Position numbers and translations under genes: made by a program | Source: Terfezia claveryi | Taxonomy: Eukaryota > Ascomycota > Pezizomycetes > Pezizales > Pezizaceae | DNA: 64,000 bases | Assembly (NCBI GenBank): GCA_015179025.1 | Contig: WHUX01000042.1 | Location: forward strand, 1 to 64,000 | Direction of reading: 5' to 3' | In this document: piece after piece, positions 10,520-20,574 of the stretch | How positions within the stretch are numbered: position 1 is the stretch's first letter | How the letters are laid out: every line of letters starts with the position of its first letter | Notes under the pieces: model-generated | Seen by the model: only the letters and a program-made list of their open reading frames with translations | The model's database searches: none | Told to the model about the DNA's origin: nothing

Positions 10520-11370
10520 TCATATCCGTGAAGAGAGCCAAATTGCTGCCTTACAACCACCTCTAATCACATTCGTCAAAATCTCATACCCCTCTGCTCC
10601 CTTGCTGTCATGCCCAACCGCGGTATCCAAACTGAAGCAAACCCATCAGCAAACACACATCCCGCTATACAAATGATTCCCAAATACTACGGGGTACTCA
10701 CTGCTCCAATTCATCGTCCCTAAACTTCCTAATAGTCTCCAACAACCCCTTCAATTCTCCATCGTCTTCTCCTCTCTTCACAAAATCCTTCAATTCTGGA
10801 TCTTTCAATATCTCCAATAACACTCTCACCTGGTCATTATAATGCGTGCCAATTTCTGTCTCCACGGCCTCTGTACAAGCCATCGCTGCCTTCTTCCCTA
10901 TCAACGCCGTTCCCACTCCCACCGCATACCCCGCGATATTCCACAGCGGGTGCATAGCAGTCGGTCGGACCCTATGCTTGGCAAGGAGATTGTTGAACGT
11001 ATTAAGGTGGTGGACTTCTTGGTCCCACATATGCCGGATAAGAGGTTTGAGACGCCTGTCGTGCTTCAGAATAGCATATTGTCCGGAGTAAATGAGATTG
11101 GCACCGAGTTCACCAGCTTGGTTTACACGTAGCTGTGGAAGTTGTTCAGTACACTGTCACCCAGGATTGTAGAATAAAACTCACTGCACGGTCAAGGAAA
11201 TCCCGCTCCTTCTCTGTCAATGGCCGGGGCTGTAGGGGTGGAGTTACTGCCATGCTCTCAGTGGATGCATATCGGACGTAGGCCGCAGTACTCCTGGACA
11301 GCTGGAACGCCCTGAATTGGCACGCAGCAGGTTGCAAAGAAGAGGTATATAGCCTACTAGAAACATTCAT
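10520..11370 (-). CDS. COQ7: 5-demethoxyubiquinone hydroxylase COQ7 (CAT5)
   Basis: Mitochondrial di-iron hydroxylase of the second last step of ubiquinone synthesis, acting on demethoxyubiquinone at the inner membrane. Exons are 11370-11185, 11132-10702 and 10631-10520, with introns of 52 and 70 bp (GTGAGT donors), giving 242 residues. The first 60 residues are Ser/Arg-rich and look like a mitochondrial presequence. The catalytic core shows all expected ligands: E70 in NQAGELGA, E101 and H104 in DQEVHH, E153 with H159 ([11 protein letters not shown]), and the last ExxH (E203 to H206), which is formed across the second splice junction. Start chosen at MNVSS; an in-frame upstream start at 11523 would add 51 unlikely residues. 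Confidence 0.93.
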
Positions 11371-12580
11371 GTTGATGCTTAAGCTTGAGAGTAGTATAAT
11401 TTCTAGCTGGCGGTAATCTCCGGAGCCACAAGGCTTGGCATACAATCTGGGGTAACTACGCCAGACTATTACCTGATTTAGACCCAAAGTGAGCAAATCG
11501 ATTAGCCTGGTTGGCACAAGCAAATCGATCTCTACGAGAGGCTTAACCTAGTCTAGTTGTTAATCGATAGCACAAGAGTTTTCGGAGAAGAACTGATTTA
11601 GATACGTAATGGGTAGGGCTGCGCCTAGTAAACCTACCGGATAAGTTACCTGAGTGTGATATATGTACATTAAAGATCCACTTAACGATCGCATAAAATA
11701 ACCGGATAAAACACTAGATATCCGGTGCTTAAGTTACGATCCAGATAGAATACGGTAAATAAAGTCGCATAGCAGTCTGGTTTTGAATACGCCATCCCGG
11801 GACTAGGTAGTTTATTCAAAGTTAGATAGGTACAGAGTACGGAAGTATGTTGCATATCTATGCAGTCTGGTCGGTAGAACGTTTACGGAATCTGTGCTAA
11901 AAAGTTGTTAGATATGTAACATACTCCGTACAAGTCCTCAAAATTACGGTCTAGCTCTGGACCTTTGTACGGTTTATACTACTCGTATAAATTCAGCTTT
12001 GAATAAACCAAGGTCAATTTAATTATTATGGAAGTTATTGTTTATCGAATATGATGCCAATTACCATCAATTTCACGTGATAATTCCGGGTAAAGCATTC
12101 CTTGCCAAGGCCGATACGATTTATCTGGAAGTTTCTCTCAATCTGTTCTTTCTCAGCATATTTCCTCCACACGCTCTAACACACGCTCCTTCAGTTCGCT
12201 TCTCTTTCTCCCTACTCACATATTTACTTAGGATTTGTTACTTCAATCTTCTGACTCATAGCACGTCGTTTGAGTTGCTCTTCACACAATTTACCACTGA
12301 AAAGTCTCCTCTCGGTACGTTTGGCCCAATCGTTCATTCCCCTCAGGCCCTTATGGCATCCTTGTTACTTCATCCTCTCCATGATGAAATCTTAAGCTGG
12401 CACCAGTCCGAGTGACTTGTACTCAACATTGTGCGGATAAGCTTTACGGATTTTTTGCTAAATCCATTGTTCTGAGACATCCCTTTGCGTGTCGTCTTCT
12501 AGCCTTCTGCCCCATGATACTGGCTATCATTGAATTGCTTCGCTAACAAGACAATCGATTCAGATATCACACTAAACAAC
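11371..12580. other. AT-rich intergenic region
   Basis: The space between the divergently transcribed COQ7 and AHA1 (1.2 kb). It contains CCTGGTTGGCAC near 11507, the reverse complement of the dispersed GTGCCAACCAG motif, and several TCTGG-containing fragments around 11765 and 11870. An open frame at 12038-12415 has no family similarity that I recognise and is probably chance. Confidence 0.5.
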
Positions 12581-13968
12581 ATGGTCCTTCACAATCCCAA
12601 TAACTGTACATTCCCAATTACTACTTCACCTCAGATTTATGACTAACTAGATAGTAGGGCACTGGGTTAACAAGGATGCCTCTACATGGGCCAAAAGTTA
12701 CTTCGACGAGAATCTTCCCAAAATCTCTGCTGAAGACAATGGGGTATCAGCGAAGATAGATAGTGTATTGGAAGTTGATGGAGACGTCGACGTTTCCCAG
12801 CGGAAAGGGAAAGTGATTACTTTGTTTGATATAAAGATTAAATTGGAATTTAATGGTACGTTATGGTGCCTTCTTCAAGATTTTCCATTGCTCTTGATAT
12901 TGCGAAATGCGGTTCCATTTGTAAAAACTGTGATGTTTATGATGTGCTTTGTGAGTACAGGTAAGACTGCGGACGATAAGACCGTTAGCGGGGCAATCAC
13001 TATTCCTGAGGTTGCGCATGATACGGAGGAAGATGAGTATGTCGTATGTGACCCTCCATCGCCCGCCCACCTTCCTCACTACACTATACCCCATCAACTT
13101 CCTACAAACAATTCTGGTTAACATAAGTCACCAAAAAGTTCGAAATAAGCGTATACTCCGACTCAAGGGAGAAAGAGCCCGTCAAGGACCTCGTTCGTCA
13201 AAAGCTTGTTCCTCAACTTCGTAAAGCCCTTGGCAAGTTCGCCGATGATCTGATCGCGGAACACGGCAAGGACATCCAACATGCCTCCGGCGCCGGCCCA
13301 ACACCCCCCTCTGCTTCCCCAGCACCCACTAAAGCCGCCTCTTCGGCTTCACAAAAGCCAGGAACGCCAGTGATTTCCCATCGTGGACAGGTGGTTAACA
13401 CAGTTACCCTAAGTGATACCGCAGAATTTCAGACTACAGATCAAGAGCTCTACACAACCTTCGTAGATCCCCAGAGGGTTGCGGCCTTCACAAGGGCGCC
13501 ACCACAAGTGTTTGAGCCGAGTGTTGGAGGGAGGTTCGAACTGTTTGGGGGAAACGTAGAGGGTGAATTTTTGGAGTTGGAAAAACCAAAGAAGGTTGTG
13601 ATGAAGTGGAGGTTGGGAGGATGGCCGGCTGGTAGGCGGACAAGACTAAGCGATTACGAGCGTATGCTAACGGGAGTGTAGGTCACTTCTCTAAACTTAC
13701 TTTGGTTTTCGATCAAGGCTACGATACTACTGTCTTGAGGTATACCTGGGAAGGAGTTCCAATTGGCCAGGAAGATGTGGCAAAGAAGAACTTTAATGAA
13801 TATTATGTGAAGTCTATTAAGACTACATTTGGGTATGTATCGCACTCCAGCTCTATTTTGAAGTTGTTGATGTTTGCTTTGCTTCCTGCTATGATTGTGC
13901 TTGTTGCATATTATTTGTATTTGGAGGGCTTTGATGGGAGAAATATGAAGATGGTGGGCGATTGGTGA
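12581..13968 (+). CDS. AHA1: Hsp90 co-chaperone AHA1
   Basis: Activator of Hsp90 ATPase, cytosolic. Exons are 12581-12605, 12658-12855, 12961-13043, 13139-13631 and 13682-13968 (361 residues). The phases agree and branch sites (CTAAC) are visible before the first and last acceptors. The N-terminal Aha1_N domain, which contacts the Hsp90 middle domain, starts MVLHNPNNWHWVNKDASTWA and includes the PEVAHDTEEDEYVFEISVY region. The C-terminal SRPBCC-fold AHSA1 domain follows a Pro/Ala/Ser linker and holds WPAGHFSKLTLVFDQG, GVPIGQEDV and YYVKSIKTTFG. The end is unusual: the family normally stops right after KTTFGFG, but here the frame runs on 38 residues with a hydrophobic segment. A GTATGT donor just after KTTFG, spliced to TTGGAG at about 13927, would end the protein a few residues on. 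The C-terminus is therefore uncertain. Confidence 0.92.
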
Positions 13969-14626
13969 ATATCACACAAAGATAGTAAAATAACATGTAT
14001 TATTCTTAGCTTGATTTTTTGGTTACTTCTGTCTTTTGTTTTCCTTTTCCGCATATTGTTTCTCCATTTTCCGGCGTGGTGATCAACATCTGCTGACTGC
14101 CCATTTCCTTGCTTTGATAGCTTCGGAGCCGTCCTCTAATATACACATCAGCGTTGCTTGTCCAAGCCTACCTACCACCCACACCTCTCCGCTGTTGGAA
14201 GCTGTGAAACATAAGGACTCGCGCTTAACTGGATTGCATTCCTTAAGGCCTGGAAACGGAGGGGGAAGAATTGGCTTGACATTGTAGTTGAATTCCTTTC
14301 CTTACGACTTGGTACAAATTAAAATGGAGTTTGGATTTGCATTGAGCTACATTTCTGCCACTCTATGGTATCTATGGGCCTTCTCATATATATGGTATTT
14401 TCTCTCTTCCGAGAGTCCGGTGCCCGCCAGACTAGGTATTTTCGTCCCCTTTACGCATACTGCGCATTTCAAACCAGTATGAAGTGTGAAGCAAAGAAAA
14501 TTTCAATGAATCATATATATCGTACATCAACAGTAATACGGCCTACATCCCTCACCCGCCCCGTGTCTCGATCCCTCCTTTAATTCCAATCTCGCCTTCC
14601 CTCAGCCATGTCCTCTCTACCACAAC
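13969..14626. other. Convergent intergenic region
   Basis: The space between the 3' ends of AHA1 (+) and SF3B5 (-). It is pyrimidine-rich in places. No gene was seen; the short open frames here are unsupported. Confidence 0.5.
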
Positions 14627-15143
14627 TCAATCTTCTTTTTCTGGAGGCTTTCCAGCAGGTTGTATCATTTTCTGTTCAATGAACATTAGCCATTCATCCA
14701 TCAAATACCATTTTACTTTCCCGACCCCGCCCCCCGCCTCTCCCACATTTCACCACTACCACTACTTCCACCTCCACAACCTCTAGTTTCCCCTACGTGA
14801 CCTCTCGACTGCCTCCCTCTAACCCACACCCCGAACAAAATAACACTATCAACCCACCTCAATGAACTTCACCCTCAACTTCGCCATCGGCTCCCCCGTC
14901 GCCACAGCGAAATACTCCAACAACGGTGGGTGCCCAACGTAAGAACTATACGTATCACGGTGTATATTCGAGACCCATTCACTACACTCCCACATTAGCC
15001 CCAACCCAACTTTTATATTCTCCGTTACAACTTCCTGGGAATTAGGTATGGACGTACAACTTCGTCGTATCTGCGTGCCCGGTCCCGACGTACCGGGCTT
15101 GGAGTTGTTCGAGTTGTTGGGTGGCACGGAGTTTATCGGCCAT
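14627..15143 (-). CDS. YSF3: Splicing factor 3b subunit 5 (SF3b10/Ysf3)
   Basis: Small subunit of the SF3b complex of the U2 snRNP, which holds the SF3b1 superhelix during branch-site recognition. Three exons: 15143-15058, about 14981-14858 and 14671-14627, with introns of about 76 and 186 bp, giving 84 residues, the usual family size. It starts MADKLRATQQLEQLQARYVG and continues with the invariant GHADTTKFEW, NIHRDTYSSYVGHPPLLEYF and, in the third exon, KMIQPAGKPPEKED. The gene is too fragmented to appear as one open frame; it was found by joining the conserved blocks in phase. Confidence 0.93.
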
Positions 15144-15597
15144 CTTTGAGGTGGGAGAATGGTAGGACGCGAAGGAAAGCTTAGCTGTTGATAACGGAGG
15201 TGGCTTGGCAAGACCTGTATGATCACGTGATCGTGAGACTGTTCCTATCATAAAATAGTTTTCTCAGGATTCTTCAAAGGAGACTCGAGCCCGGGTCTTA
15301 CTAGTTGCTAGTTGACTATTGTTTTAGAATTAGCTAGTTGGCTGACAGAAGGTCAAAAGATTGCTATCTGAAGTAGACAGATGGCATTAAGGTTCGTTGA
15401 CTCAGCATGAGGTTAGTCAAGAGGAGTTCAAAGTTTTACTTCATACATAACTAAATGTCCGCGACTAATTTCATCTTTTGTCTTCTATACATATCTACTC
15501 TAGACTAATTGAGTATAAGTATGTCGTCATATGCCGTTATTCTACATATTCAGCGAATCGGATACATCCCTTGTGACGCATGGCATGTTATATGTAT
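15144..15597. other. AT-rich spacer
   Basis: Upstream region of YSF3. No gene seen. Confidence 0.5.
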
Positions 15598-15690
15598 TAG
15601 ATGCCGCGAATGCATGGAATCCTACAATATATAGAAGCCGCGAATGCATGAATTCTCACAATATATAGAAGCCATGATATAAGCCAACGA
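15598..15690 (+). repeat. Tandem 35-bp repeats, left end of unknown element
   Basis: About two and a half copies of a unit like GCCGCGAATGCATGAATTC followed by CTACAATATATAGAA. The same unit lies in reverse orientation at about 18425-18500. Together they bracket the coding-like region in between. Confidence 0.7.
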
Positions 15691-15762
15691 ATACGGTTAC
15701 TGCCGTTTGTAAATAAGACAGCATTCTTTTTTGCGAATCAATACAGTATCTGTTTTATTAAA

Positions 15763-18210
15763 TTAAACCGTCCGTTCAATTAATTTTCCCAATCGTATTA
15801 CTCCTCTAAATTCTGCTACCATGGATGGAATAATAGCTGTTGGACCGTACGCCTGTTGTTCCAATTTTACTGCTTGGAGGTACCAACCACGGTAGGACTG
15901 CAAAATGACCTTCCGAGTCTCTTTAACCTTGCGTTTTGCAGCCTTCCTATCTTCCCCCAACAGACAGGATACATCGGCCAGAACTCCAAGATCCGTGTTT
16001 TTGCGAGCACCCACTAACGCATCGCAGATAGGAGAGACCCCACGCACGAAAATACAGCCGCCGAAGGCACTGATAGACCCATACATATGGGGGTACCCTG
16101 AGGGACTAGAACTAGGACCTGGCAAAAGATCCCGGTGGGCACTTGCCACCTCATCCCAAGTCCCACACTCGGCCTGGTCTAGCATTTTATGGTCGTCTTT
16201 AATTCCCATATACCATGGAAACACCACTCGGTGGTGGTCAGCTGTAGAAGCCGTACTACCGTGAACAACCTCGGCCATTGTAACTCGAACTTGCCCCGCC
16301 TCCATGGGGACTGGCTCAAAGAAACCATACCTCCGCTCATCCTCAGAGGTCCATACTTGGTGATCCAGTTTGGTTACCAAGCCGTTTGGCGCCCGCAACC
16401 CCTTTTTCGCAAACCTCTCCTCAACTGCAGTCCACCAGGTGCTTAACTATACATCCTCCCTCCACTGTCTCGTCATCAATAGCAACTCCACCCTGAATAG
16501 TGAGTCTTCCCCGGCCCATGCCAGCCGCGGTTGGGTAGGGGCTATTAGGGGAGCTGAAAGCGCCCTGCGTGCCTGCCGATCGAATGTATCGCCCTGGAGA
16601 GAGATCCACATGTCTGAAGAAGGTGCTATCCTTGGCTCACTTATCGGTGACATAATACGGGTAACTTGTGAGTCCATAATTGGCATCTGGACATACAGCC
16701 GCAGAGAGCATAAAGTATGCAGAATCCTGCCAAATAACCTGTTGTATTGCGCTGTGGATCATATTGTGGCCTCACCCCCTGTTTGGCTGCCCATTCTTCT
16801 CTCGCCAGCGGTAGCGATAGCAGGCAAATTCCTCCAAAATCATAGGCCTGATCTTATTTTCGTTTACCAGCCAATTAAACATGTCTGTGTTTATAAAGTC
16901 CCCTCATTCTGAAATTGGTCCCAGGATCCCATCCCCTGTGATCCACTCGAAATCTCTTTTCGGTGATCTTCATAATTAATGGAAGGTGGAGCAAAGCTAA
17001 ATCGATAAACGCCCAGCAAGTCCTCAGGCCATTGTTTCTAGTCTCCCCCGTAGCATTTTACTCGAAATACCTGAGCTGTCAGTCCAACCACATCACTGCT
17101 AAAATCAAATTGCTACCAAATTAGCAGTTCTTACTTGATAATGTCTGTCATCCACTTGAAATGCCTCCAGATCCCGAATGTGTGCCCACATCTGACGTAA
17201 AAATATTAACCCTGACTGATGAGAGAACTTCATAGTTGTAACCCCCAACCCAGCAAGCGTATGCTGTTGGTGCCGCGAACACAGTTGGGTAAAGCTTTCC
17301 TTATCATCCTCACCTTCGCCAGATACAACCTCCCACAAGACTTTCTGGCAGTTATCAATATCATTGGGATCCAGCTCTTCTATTAGAGCCACAACTGATC
17401 CTAGGCTTTCTGCGCAATGACACTGATAGGGTTGTTTGTTCCTTTTGGCTTGCCTGCCCACCCTCCCGGTAACCTCGATATCACTATCCCCCGAGCCCTC
17501 TTCAGCCTCCGACCTCTTCCTACGTCGATGTCCAGTTACATTTGTTTTGCTGAATTTTGGCAACATCACCACCCCCGCCTCTACTTATACCTCCACCTCC
17601 ACCTCCATCTCCGCCTCTACCTCCACCTCCGCCTTAACCGCCTCCTCCGCCTTAACTTCCACCTCCACCTCCGCCTCCACCTCCACCTCCGCCTCCACTA
17701 TATCTCACCTCTTCATTGTAGAATAGCTATTGGAAGGGATTTTGGCTGCGATCCTAGAAAGCATAATTCTCAAGTCCCCTAACATCAAAAAAAGCCTGAC
17801 TGCGGATTCCCTTCCCAGGGTTGTTGTGTCGCCGTGCTACAAGGTGTTCCAAAGAAGCCTTAGCCTCTGGGAGAGAAACTCGAGTCGCGACTTTAGAGAG
17901 TGCTCGAAGGAAATGGATGCTTTGCGAAGGAGGCCATAGAGGACCCAACTCCCGCGGCCAGTTTGAGCCCCATTGATTCTTAAGAATCTCTTTGGCTCGT
18001 AATGTGTGACGCTTGGGTATCATAATGCATAAGAGCAAGCTTCCCTAGCTTTCCCGTCCCAGCCATCTTGCGATAATCCATTTGCTCCATCCCCATTGCC
18101 TCCCAAGGCTTGAATCCTTCAATGGCGCCCAGAATTCTTTGAGCAGCTGCCCCAGTGTCTGATCTGACAATTCGTTAACTTCAAACAGCTTGTGAGCCAT
18201 TATCACCAAC
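15763..18210 (-). pseudogene. Unidentified minus-strand gene(s) inside repeat-bounded element
   Basis: Several minus-strand open segments lie head to tail. A start-like MAHKLFEVNELSDQTLGQLL is near 18200. Further segments lie at 18038-17754, 17700-17105 and 16398-15763. The third begins with a long Glu/Val-rich repeat (GAGGTGGAG units, 17575-17700), followed by basic residues and a QCHCAESLGS segment. The last is a 212-codon frame containing VVFPWYMGIKDDHKMLDQ. I do not recognise a family in any of them and could not join them confidently; stops lie between the segments. It could be a multi-exon gene or a decayed cargo or transposase gene. The flanking inverted repeats favour a mobile element. 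Confidence 0.4.
17575..17700. repeat. GGNGGAGGTGGA codon-repeat (Glu/Val on minus strand)
   Basis: Trinucleotide-like array of CCTCCACCTCCGCCT type on the + strand. On the minus strand the frame that enters the following open segment reads (E-V/A)n without stops. It could be a coding repeat that can expand. Confidence 0.7.
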
Positions 18211-18424
18211 ACTCCCCCCGGTGCAAAGGCTCAACAGTAGGGACGGAAAGGGCAGAAAGGGTGGAAAGGGAGGGCAAGTTGAGGTCGAGATACTCGGCCA
18301 AGAGGTCGAAAGCGCCATCATGATCAGGAAAACCTTGTTGTGAGAAACCTGTGGTGTTCACTCTAGCTCATGGTTGACTAAGCACATGAATGCCCGCGAG
18401 CGCCTGACTAAGCCTGACCCGTAG

Positions 18425-18500
18425 GGATTCTATATATTGTAGGAATTCAAACATTCGCGGCTTATATATGTATATATATTGTAGAAATTCATGGCATACC
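18425..18500 (-). repeat. Inverted copies of the 35-bp unit, right end of unknown element
   Basis: Contains CTATATATTGTAGGAATTC then AAACATTCGCGGCTTATAT, and a second partial copy (ATATATTGTAGAAATTCATGG). These are the reverse complement of the 15598-15690 units. Confidence 0.7.
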
Positions 18501-18842
18501 CAGCATACACTACCCAGGATGCTCAGCATACCCACAAGACTAGTCTTTTATATACTTCTATATATAAGGCATACAGCTATATTAAAATCTAATCTTCTTA
18601 CTAAAATATCCAGTAGGAAAAAGTAACAAGTACGTAATACTACTAAATAACAAGTTTAATATAACTGTAGATATTTCTATTGAGGCTTATGTAGAGACCC
18701 CGTCATGACCTTAGGTCGATCGCGTATCGACTACCGTATTAACCAAAAAAAAAACTAGTGCATTATGCAAGTGTATAAAAAGCAAGTACTCCGTATTTTA
18801 CACTATATACTGTAGAACAATTAAAGCATCTGGTGCATACGG
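18501..18842. other. AT-rich spacer
   Basis: No gene seen. Confidence 0.5.
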
Positions 18843-19005
18843 TACCGCATCTACTGGCGAACAACGATCCTTGTCAGTTTAACTGACAGGGACCATTATA
18901 CCTCAGTAAGCTTGTTACCATCCACCTATTTTATCACCTTTACTGCATAAGCTCAACCTATATCTTTAAACTGACAAGGATCGTTATACACCAGTAGATG
19001 CGGTA
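18843..19005. mobile_element. Fold-back MITE (163 bp)
   Basis: Terminal inverted repeats of 39 bp begin TACCGCATCTACTGG and end CCAGTAGATGCGGTA. The two arms differ only in a 5-base block (34/39 identical). No coding capacity. It contains the small internal palindrome GTCAGTTTAACTGAC. I could not define a target duplication. Confidence 0.8.
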
Positions 19006-19327
19006 ATCTATAAACGATACAGCCTCGCACCAAACAACCCAACACCCTTGCAATAAGATTATCGGAGGCGGAAATGCAAAAAAAGAAGGAAATTAAATAC
19101 AGGTCCGGGGTAGGCATTTCACAGCAAAGCACGGGGAGAAAGAAAATAACCCCAAAGAAAGGAAAGAGAGTGAATATTCAAACAGGGCAATGGGGAAGAC
19201 TATTGAAAAAAAAGATCAAGAAGCCTTGAATTAAGTACGAGGTGGCAAGAATGTCACCGAGAATGGTGCCTGTATATGTTCGGTCAGGATGGCTTGATAT
19301 CGTACAGCTCCCACACTGAACAACCCT

Positions 19328-20574
19328 TTAACCCGCAGCCACCTTCTGCTCCTGCTCCTTCCCCTTCCCCTTCCCTTCTTCCAGGAATCTAGGCACCTCC
19401 TCCTGCAAAAATGCTGGTAGAGTATCCGCGCCACCCACCTCTGCCTCCCAACCCCCATTAAATTCCATTTCTTCGCCGAGGGCCTCTAACTCAGCGTCCA
19501 GCTCAGCTTCATCAACGTCGTCGGGAACATCATAGCTTCGGGAGATGGATTCTTGGATTTCGTTCCCAAGCTGCAGTTTGGAGTCAGTACAGGTCAAGCT
19601 GTATAAGAGATAAACTTACATCCATTAAATCCGCCATCTCGTCTTGCAGTTGTTCAACTAAGCCCCACCCCGCGCAGGTCAGTAAAGGAAAGGCTCCTAA
19701 CCAACACTACCACAGCGTTCGGGTAACTGTCTGAAGACCTTGGGAGAAATGAAACATACTTTTATCTAAATTAATCTTTCCGTACTGTTTCTTCAACTCC
19801 TTATTTGTTGTTTTCAAAGCATCAACAGTGACCATAACATCTGTATCCCCCACATCGCTCCGCGCCCATCGGCTCGCCCAAGAAATCAGCCTACCGAACA
19901 TATATAATGAAAGGTGGTATGAAATCAACGCCCAAGCCCCCAGCCCTGTTACCACCACAGCCTTTGATGGAGGAAGTAGCAGACACGTGCACAGCAGTAT
20001 GCGGGGGATTTGGGTATTGCCTAAGAACGAATAAGAATTGGGCACTGTGGTGGTTCCTGCGGGGACGGAATTTGATGTATTTGCCCTGATGTGAGGGTTG
20101 ACAGTGGGGCCAAAGCAGAGGAGGAGGGAGCAACTTTTCAAATTATCCTGCATCATTCCAGCCTGTTCCATATTCCAGCTCTGCTGCTGTAACTGCTCCC
20201 TTTGGCCTTCATACATCTTTCTCTGCTGGAGGACTTTCAGTGCCTTTTGCTTTAGTGCGCTCTTCCCGCTATTGTTCCAGAAACGCCAACCGTTAAGTTA
20301 CTACACTCCTGCAGAAAGTGGGTGATATCAACTGGGGAGGGGGCATACGGCCCATCTAGCATCTTTGCCATCCTTTGTTGATACGTCGAAAGTTCGGCAT
20401 TGAGTTTCACAAGCTTGACGTCGATAGATTCGATTCGCGTGTCGAGCTATTCGCAGTCGTTCAGGTCAGTTACCGACGGTAAAGCTGTGCATACGGGAAA
20501 ATAAGTACGCCTGAGATAGCTCCTTGAAGTGTTGGTTTGGGAGCCGTATTCTTAGTTCCAAATAGTCGGTTCAT
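19328..20574 (-). CDS. VPS60: ESCRT-III related protein VPS60 (CHMP5)
   Basis: Charged multivesicular body protein that recruits and stimulates the Vps4 cofactor Vta1 at endosomes. Six exons: 20574-20509, 20446-20349, 20268-20135, 19840-19760, 19657-19620 and 19570-19328 (219 residues, typical for the family). Phases agree at every junction. The start MNRLFGTKNTAPKPTL matches the family MNRLFG signature. Long helices follow (ALKQKALKVLQQRKMYEGQ, then TVDALKTTNKELKKQYGKI). An acidic C-terminus (DVDEAELDAELEALGEEME) carries the MIT-interacting region. The third intron is long (294 bp) with a GTTGCT donor. Confidence 0.93.

Noticed and set aside
12038..12415. 125-codon open frame between COQ7 and AHA1
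   Set aside because: No family similarity, composition of chance frame, lies in AT-rich spacer.
15598..15690. CRISPR-like array
   Set aside because: Repeats are adjacent without unique spacers of regular length, and the genome is eukaryotic.
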